DNA of 64,000 nucleotides from Carettochelys insculpta (taxonomy: Eukaryota; Chordata; Testudines; Carettochelyidae), in contig NC_134137.1 of assembly GCF_033958435.1 (NCBI RefSeq), positions 229,689,501 to 229,753,500 of the forward strand. The letters run 5' to 3'. Positions within the stretch are counted from its first letter, which is position 1; every line of letters begins with the position of its first letter. Below the pieces are notes generated by a model. That model searched no databases, was not told the origin of the DNA, and saw only the letters and a program-made list of their open reading frames with translations. Shown piece after piece: positions 57,535-64,000 of this stretch. The translations under genes were made by a program, and so were the position numbers.

Positions 57535-59955
57535 TAAAGGGGAAGTTATCCAATGTTTTGAGATCACATCATTTGCTATTTAGATATGAGTCGCTCATTG
57601 TTGGGCTTTTAGATGTTCACTATTTATCTAAAATCATCAGGTGAGGTGTTTTTTTTTCTTTGCAATTATAGCACTGGGAGCCAGAAAGAAGTCCTTAAAC
57701 AGCGTCGTGTGGCTCCAGAGCTGCAGGTTCCAGACAACTGATTTAACTTAATAGGGAATTGTGCTAAAATCAAGTAGGAAAGCTACACAATACCTATGGA
57801 GAAGCAAGCCCTCAGAATGAACACAGGACTGAGCTGGGGCAATTATAGTAAAATGCCGTGCTCAAGTGTCCAGCTCAGAACCACATGGCTGTTTTGCCAG
57901 GTTGGGAGCTTAGAGGTCCAAAGCACACTGGACAGTTAAAAAGCTCTCTCCAGAGAGCAAGAAAGTCAGTTGTCAAGGCCCAGGTGACAGAGAGAGAGAG
58001 TAACTCTGCAGAAGAAACCGGGCCTTCCCCATATCTAAGAAACAGCCTTAGGGAGAAGCAGGCATGTGTATAGACTAGTTTGTTAAGATTTACTTCTGCT
58101 GTAATGCTTTAGTTCTAAATAAAATGTTGCTTTTGGAAGACTGGTCATTATATTACCTACCGGCCTCTTACTCCTGGATGAAACAGAACTGCAGGAACAG
58201 AAGATAAGGGTAAAGGTCTACTGAGGTAACCTATGAATGGCACCTGGGGGCTGCAGCTCACAGTCTATTCTGAGAATTAGAAGATCACTGGGGTTCCCTT
58301 GCCCCTGACAAAGATGTTGACTTACGACTTGAAACCTAAGAGGAGCACGCTCAAAAAGATCAAGAGGATTCAGAGGTGCATGGAGCCCAATAACCATGAC
58401 AGAGTGAACAAGATGCACCTACTGTCATGCACCAACAGAAATAAATGCACCTTTATACAGGATTCTAACAACTAACAATGCAGTGAATAAGGAGACGAGA
58501 CCTTTATTACTATACAACATCCTAAGAAACTGCCTTCCTGTTACAATCTGGAGAAAAATGTATCTGTTTTTACATAGATTGAGGAAGCTATAAAATAATT
58601 CCTATGGCTATAAGATTATGTGGTATCCATATGTACCTACTGTTGCCTGCAAAATAAATATGAAGTTGAAAAATGAAGGGGTAAGAATAGAAAAGCATTC
58701 TCCCTCCCTGACATCTCGACTACTGTGGCACTGCACTATTAAGATGCTGTAAAAAAAAAAAGTTACGAGGAACAGCTGAAAAGCTGACATAACCTAGAGA
58801 TTTAATTGACTAATGAACTAATTGCACCATATTTAATATTCCCAATATGAAATTGCAGAGAAATTGGTTCTATTCCTGATCTCTGAGAATCCACCAGAGG
58901 GAACTGTATCCCCTGATTAAGGAAGACTGATTTGCTTTTTCAAGCCTTCTTTTGCCCCAACTCAAAATGATGAGAAATAAATGGTGTGCAGGGTAAATTG
59001 AAACCATATTGGAAATGCAAACAGGGTTCAAACTTCAACTGCACTGGATGCTAACAGCTAAAGTTCTTTAATCATTTCAGTGGTGAGTCAGCCAAGTGTA
59101 GAGTCAGCCAGAGAACCAAGTTAAAATAAGAAAAAATGTCCTCATATTCATTCAGTGTGGACAATCAATGTGCTGGGATAGTGTGTGCTGAAACTGTACA
59201 CATTTTCCACCTATTTTATAGGACTGATGTGGAATTTCTGGGTAATTAGTTTCTCATTGTATTTCTGAGAACTGCAGAGGGTGGGAGGGGGCAGTACAGG
59301 GTATAATGGGGTCAAGACCGGGATGTGACGGTAGAGCTTCATGAGAGCCCAGGATTGGAATGCAGAGGGAATAATGTAGGGCAAAGATCTGAAATAGAAC
59401 AAAAGAAAATGTAGGCCAAATAGCAAGAAAATTGTCAGATCTAGTAGATTGAATATTAGTCTTCAAAAATGAAGTTATGAAATCATTTAAGAGTAAACTG
59501 CAGGAAGTCCTTCAGAATAAGCTGTTGGAAATAATCTTTCCTTGCTCCACAGGAGAACTAGATACGAGCTAATAATTCTTTTTCTAATCTAATTTGTGAG
59601 ACTCCATGTTTTTCCTGTTATCGATGATGAACAGAAGAAGAGAGAACTGCAAAGTTTATTCAGAGAAAGGACAGTTCAGTTCTGCACTTCATAATATATG
59701 CTATAGCTACTTGATTTGAAGGTTACTGCTGTGGTTTGATTGTGAGTCCGAAATCCCATGGTGAAAAACAGACTAAGAGGGGTATCTTTTGCTAAAGAGA
59801 GAGGCTGAATATGGAGACCTTTGATTGTCCATAGATGAATTGGAGGATGATCTTTCTACTATCTACTGCTAGTGTCTTTAAAAATGGTAAATGCTCTTAA
59901 TCCAAACCAATTTCAGAACAGAACACAACTAGGCATATTTGGCTGTGGTAATTAA
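57535..59955. other. Mostly unclassified non-coding DNA
   Basis: 57680-58150 has LTR-like features (AATAAA near 58119 close to an apparent 3' edge), but no boundary could be fixed. The rest, 58200-59950, looks single-copy. No gene is recognised. Confidence 0.4.
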
Positions 59956-59959
59956 TCTC

Positions 59960-60190
59960 TGTGGGCACATTTATATTTACTGGAAGATCGATGTGCTGTG
60001 GTCAATCTTCCGGAATTTGATTTTGCGCATCTGGTGAAGACCTCTGGGCTCAGCCATCGACCCCTGTACTCCACACTATCCCATGGAGTAAGGGACATTG
60101 GCATGAGACTAAAGAGGCTCGGACTACACTGGGGAAGAGAGTTGATCCTGCTGCATCAATTCTAGCTCTGTGCTTGGACATGGAGTGCCA
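59960..60190. repeat. Decayed DNA-transposon fragment
   Basis: 'actggaagatcgatgtgctg' and 'gtcaatcttccggaatttga', then 'atctggtgaagacc', follow the order of a turtle DNA transposon with GATCGA-rich arms. Only one arm is present. Confidence 0.4.
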
Positions 60191-60930
60191 AAGTGCTGCC
60201 AAATGAAGGCCACGTTGGTAGTTTACTGCGAGTCTATGATGTGAGTCAGTCTATCTGTGCACCCACGCATGGAATGTTTTTAATGTAGCTGACCAGCTTG
60301 TGAGCTCCACTTGTTTTAACCTTTCCTGTGCTATGCAGATCAGAGTGGCCGTCTTCATTCTATACTGGCAACAATGTGGGAAATGGCCCTGATCTACACA
60401 GAGCAGTGTATACAGGGATATGTAGATTCCATAGGCTTGAACACTGATACACAGGTGAGGCGGCTAACCTCTGAGCACCCCTCGTCTGTCTCATATCCTC
60501 AAAACCCCCCCACACATGTACACTCTCACTCCCACCCAAGTGCAAGACACTGCATTTTACCAACCTGGCTTTTACTTTTTGAGTTACTAGACTGGCTATT
60601 GTTGTACATGTATATCTGAGGAGCGTAGTGCTTCATCTATCAGTGCAGAGAATAGATAATCACTTTAGTGCAGTAGTTCCCAATGTGCAGTTAAATCAGT
60701 GTGCTTCCTCCTCCTCTGTACTCTTCTGAACATCTTTTCTGGATAGTAACAGGCACTGAGAGACCAAAAGAGCCCCCCACCCCCCACACCACAGGGACCA
60801 CTGGCTACATGGAGCTGCAACTGCAGGGAAATTTGTGTTCCATTTCTGCCAGCCTGGGCTGGAGAATATTTAGTGCCAGTAAATCTTCAGATAAATTATT
60901 GGTTAGACTGGATGACAAGTTTTTCTGAGT
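60191..60930. other. Non-coding DNA, nothing recognised
   Basis: No recognisable repeat or gene in this stretch. Confidence 0.4.
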
Positions 60931-60934
60931 GTAG

Positions 60935-62090
60935 TGAGTCAGTATGGCCTCCTGCTGACTCAGAGGCAGAGGAGGCTGCACAGAGGCCCTGGTGGGCGGG
61001 CCCAGAGCCAGAACACCAGAGGCCCACCCCTCAGAGGGCGGGGCCCAGGGCTAGAAGGGCCAAGGGCAGGGCTCAGGACCCATTAAAGCCTGGGCCTCCG
61101 GGCAGGGAGGAGGTGCCTGCATGAGGTCCCCGGTGCCAAGGGCAGAGGGCCTGTTGCCGCCCAGCCAAGCCAGCCCCCAGCAGCCCCAAACAACCCCGGA
61201 TCCAGATGCCCCAGGGGAACTACCTGGACTTCCCAGACCTGCCAGGACCCTCACGCCGGCGGAGACCCCCCCCCGCCTTGGAAGAAGCCCTGGACGCGGC
61301 CAGACCGGCGAGGGTGAGTGACCACAGGGCCCCCAGAGCGGCCCGCCCCAGAGTCCCAGCGGACCCCTGCAGCACCCAGGCCCAGGATCGCCTCGGGCCC
61401 ACTGTGCTACCGCCGCCGGACTATCCCAATGACATCAACATGAGCGACTGGCCAGAGCCCCCAAAGGTGGACGATTTGGAGGAGACCGACCCCACGGGAC
61501 CCCCTGACCAGAGGGACTGGAACCTTCCCCCGGTGGAGGTAGAGGTAGGAAGTGGCCTGGGGAACGACGCTCCCGAACCCATGGCAGCGTGTTGCAGCCT
61601 GGATCCCCACTGCTGTGGTCGTGTGTGAGCGACCTCCAGGGCCCCGGGCCGGGTCGCAGTGGAGTGGGAGGGCCTGCGACCCCCCACCCCCTCCTTGATG
61701 GGGCCAGCCTGCGCTGGGCCTGTGCTCAAACCCCTGTGCTGTTGCCCCGCCCCAAACTGAGGGCTGGGCCTGTGCTCAAACCCTTGTGCTGCTGCCCCGC
61801 CCTGAACTCAGGGCTGGGCCTGTACTGTGTTACCATGGTGAACCGCTGCCCCTCCCTAGACTGAGGGCTGGGCCGGGATTGTGTTACAACTGTGAACTGC
61901 TGCCTCGCCCTGAACTGAGGGCTGGGCCTGTACTGTATTACTATTGTGAACTGCTGCCCCGCCCCAGACTGAGGGCTGCGCCTGTATTGTATTGCAACGG
62001 TCAACTGCTGCCTTGCACCAAACTGAGTGCTGGGCTGGTGTTATAACCCTTTCTTTGGTTGCCGCCTGCTCTAGGCCAAGGGCTGGGCGT
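60935..62090 (+). repeat. GC-rich block, possible LTR-element leader, with an unassigned ORF
   Basis: Composition jumps abruptly from AT-rich to strongly GC-rich and back at about 62090. It contains an open frame 61206-61628 (140 codons) rich in Pro, Asp and Glu (DWPEPPKVDDLEETDPTGPP), with no domain I recognise. A potential splice donor (GCGAGGGTGAGTG) lies at 61308-61320, and a minisatellite fills the 3' part. The abrupt edges and a TG start near 60927 suggest a retroelement LTR/leader, but no pol sequence is attached. An untranslated exon or CpG-rich regulatory block is an alternative. Confidence 0.35.
61710..62085. repeat. Minisatellite, unit 49-54 bp, seven copies
   Basis: Units start with 'gctgggcctgt' at about 61713, 61763, 61814, 61867, 61921, 61975 and 62029, and end with 'ccccgccc...aactgagg'. 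The first two units ('gctcaaacccctgtgctg') form a subtype distinct from the next four ('attgtgttacaactgtgaac'). Confidence 0.9.
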
Positions 62091-62410
62091 CTCGGGACTC
62101 CTACACTGAGCATGTGCAAACATGGATTTTTCAAGGGTTTATGATTTGCTCAAATCTGGGTGGATCTGTGCGAAGACAGCAAATGGCACCTGTATGGCCT
62201 CAAGAATAATTTTCTTCAAAACTAGAGCTGCATGAGCTTATCAGTGAAACAGTTGCGAGAATTTAGCCTGGCCAACTTTAGTCTTGGAAACTGCTGAACC
62301 CCTTCTACTGCAACTTATTCAGCCTAACGTGGACCATGAGCGTGGAGAAATTCACCCTGAATAAGTAAAATCTGACAAAATAATAGGCAGCTGAAACTGA
62401 ACGTTATATA

Positions 62411-64000
62411 GTCAGTCCTTGATATACATCACTCTGATATACATTGTTTCATACTTGCACCATGGAAATTTTGAGGAACATGACATAAAATTCCTGACAC
62501 TTAAGTCATTATATCATCTAGAAGATGGAAAATTTGCTACACTCCAACCTTTCTCTGTGACTTTCCTCTGTCTCATTTATTGATCTGGCATTGTGCACAG
62601 CTGATGCTTAGCGAATACGTCAGTGACTGTATCATTTATATCAGAGTATTGGATATACTTAGCATCTATGTAACAGTGAGTTCACAACGAAGATCCAGTG
62701 ATAGTGCAGACAGTGAACATAACAGGAAGCTCAGGAGCATAACTCTAGATATTAAACTTGAAGTGATAAGGCATAGCAAAAGTGGTGAATGGGCTGTTGA
62801 TATTGGACATCACATGGGACTTCCTACAACAAGTGTGTCTGATTATAAAGAATGCCGAAGACATTGAAAAAAGAGGAACACTTTTTTTAAAGAACCCTGA
62901 TATGACTTTTATACAGCAAAAAAGTGTAACAATGGAAAAAATGGAAAAGATGCTTACCTTACAAATAGAGAACCTAACCAGAGAGAACACACCAGTCAGC
63001 TTAGCCCTCATACAGGAGAAGACAGACAACCTGTATGAGGACCTGAAGAAGGAGATGGGACAGGAGGAGGCTGAAAAAGAAAAAACATTCAATGCTTCAT
63101 GTGGATGGTCCTGCTGATTCCAGGAAAGATATGGCTTTTAAAATGTAAAAGTTCAAGGAGAGGCAGTGAGTGCGGATACAGGGGCTGCAGATGACTTCCT
63201 AGAGGTGCTGAAAAAGCTGCTTGAAGAGGGCTGCTATCATTCAAGACAAGTGTTCAGTGCAGATGAAACCATCCTACATTGGAATTGAATGCCTTCCAAA
63301 ACCTATATTTTCATAAAAGAAAAAAATGCTTCAGGCTTCAAGGCATGGATGTATAGGATTACTTTGCTGGTTGGAGGCAACACTAAACATGACAAGAAGC
63401 GGAAGCCATTGCTCATTTACCACAATGAAACCTCTAAAGTACTTAAAAATGTGCCTTTTTGTAATTTGGAAATCACATCTGAAGGCCTGGATTACAAGTC
63501 GTATCTTCCATGAGTGGCTTGTAGACTCTTTTGTGCCCAAAATGAAACAGGACTCTGAAGACAAGAATTTTACATTCAAGATTCTCCTCCTATTATACAA
63601 TGCAAGCACCCACAATATTGACTTTGAGCAGCTGTATCCATAGGTCCAAGTTGTGTTTCTGCCACTGAGGACAGCATCTATCGTGCAATACATGGATCAA
63701 GGCATCCCTTTAAGGCATACTATTTGTGAAGGATATTCCAGAAATTAATCATTGAAACTGATGGTGCTGATATATCCTTAGTTGTGGAGTTTTGGGAAAA
63801 GCTTAACATATTGGACTGTACAATGATTGTTGGTGCTTCCTGGAATGAAGTCTCTACCTGTTTGGTGGACATGTGTGGACGAAACCATACCCTCCTGCCG
63901 TGCATAATTTTGAGGGTTTTGGTGCCAAGAGCAAACACACAGAAATAACCCAGCTGGCAAAGCAGTCTGGTTTTGAAGAAGTGGAAGACAATGATGTCAC
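62411..64000 (+). pseudogene. Tigger/pogo-type transposase (broken, runs past window end)
   Basis: The element seems to begin at 'gtcagtccttgatatacatc' (62411), preceded by TATA, the TA target of this superfamily. The coding region starts near 62690 with a CENP-B-type helix-turn-helix: RSITLDIKLEVIRHSKSGEW then AVDIGHHMGLPTTSVSDYK. The DDE domain shows VFSADETILHW (first Asp, near 63262), MPSKTYIFIKEKNASGFKAW, then ILLLLYNASTH, where the second catalytic Asp reads Tyr (near 63590), and QYMDQGI with the third Asp (near 63694). Frameshifts and stops occur at 62865, 63286, 63511 and 63641. The acidic end (SGFEEVEDNDV) is reached at the window edge. Confidence 0.85.

Noticed and set aside
61206..61628. 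140-codon frame as a confident host gene
   Set aside because: No domain, no confirmed splice partner, and a likely retroelement context; kept only as an observation.
1..64000. Bacterial features such as operons, ribosome binding sites, CRISPR arrays, integrons or phage
   Set aside because: The sequence is vertebrate nuclear DNA: CR1, L2, MIR, PLE and Harbinger content, no dense coding and no array of direct repeats with spacers.
1..64000. tRNA, rRNA or snRNA genes
   Set aside because: No stretch with a convincing cloverleaf plus A and B boxes or conserved rRNA/snRNA blocks was seen; this was by eye, and tRNAscan-SE or Infernal would settle it.

Overview
This is a transposon-dense vertebrate nuclear window with no host gene that I can support. 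The dominant LINEs are CR1 copies of the long reptilian type. They sit beside L2-like and MIR-like relics, Penelope-like elements (PLEs), hAT, Tigger and PIF/Harbinger DNA transposons, and Ty3/gypsy elements. One gypsy copy has a SCAN-like gag and the PR-then-integrase order of the Gmr1 group. This mix fits a non-avian sauropsid, most likely a turtle; a crocodilian is not excluded. The sequence is probably intergenic or intronic. Most long open reading frames are decayed transposon genes or their shadows on the other strand.

Layout. 1-8.3 kb: mostly single-copy DNA with MIR, CR1, a 436-bp palindromic MITE, a Tigger-like MITE, a MITE packed with CTGTYRACAG motifs, and a (CA)20 microsatellite. 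8.3-10.6 kb: a minus-strand CR1 interrupted by a hAT and by a Harbinger-like element. 10.6-14.3 kb: a decayed plus-strand gypsy element (gag, RT, RNase H, integrase) with a palindromic MITE inside. 14.3-20.4 kb: hAT-like and CR1 relics, then non-repetitive DNA with a candidate conserved non-coding block at 17.2-18.3 kb. 20.4-23.5 kb: a 3.1-kb element with Harbinger-type ends, a broken Myb/SANT-like gene and a minisatellite. 23.7-29.2 kb: an L2-like LINE and a CR1, both split by later DNA transposons. 31.5-33.4 kb: a young PLE inside an older PLE next to a gypsy integrase fragment. 36.7-41.3 kb: two plus-strand CR1 3' parts and a second PLE. 43.2-50.9 kb: a Gmr1-like gypsy element whose 5' LTR was split by a 3,855-bp two-gene PIF/Harbinger element. 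51-62.4 kb: CR1, LTR, Tigger-like, hAT and palindromic-MITE relics and a GC-rich minisatellite block. 62.4-64 kb: a Tigger/pogo transposase pseudogene that runs off the window.

How it works together. About thirteen DNA elements share the same terminal sequence (GGCTRYGTCTACACT-like) and, where both ends are clear, matching 3-bp target duplications. One of them, at 43.45-47.31 kb, is the near-autonomous partner: it encodes a HARBI1-type DDE transposase with a predicted intron and a convergent Myb/SANT-like protein. Several of the small members are near-perfect long palindromes and share a short internal sub-hairpin. The nesting (MITE in CR1, L2 or gypsy; Harbinger in the LTR; PLE in PLE) gives a readable relative chronology.
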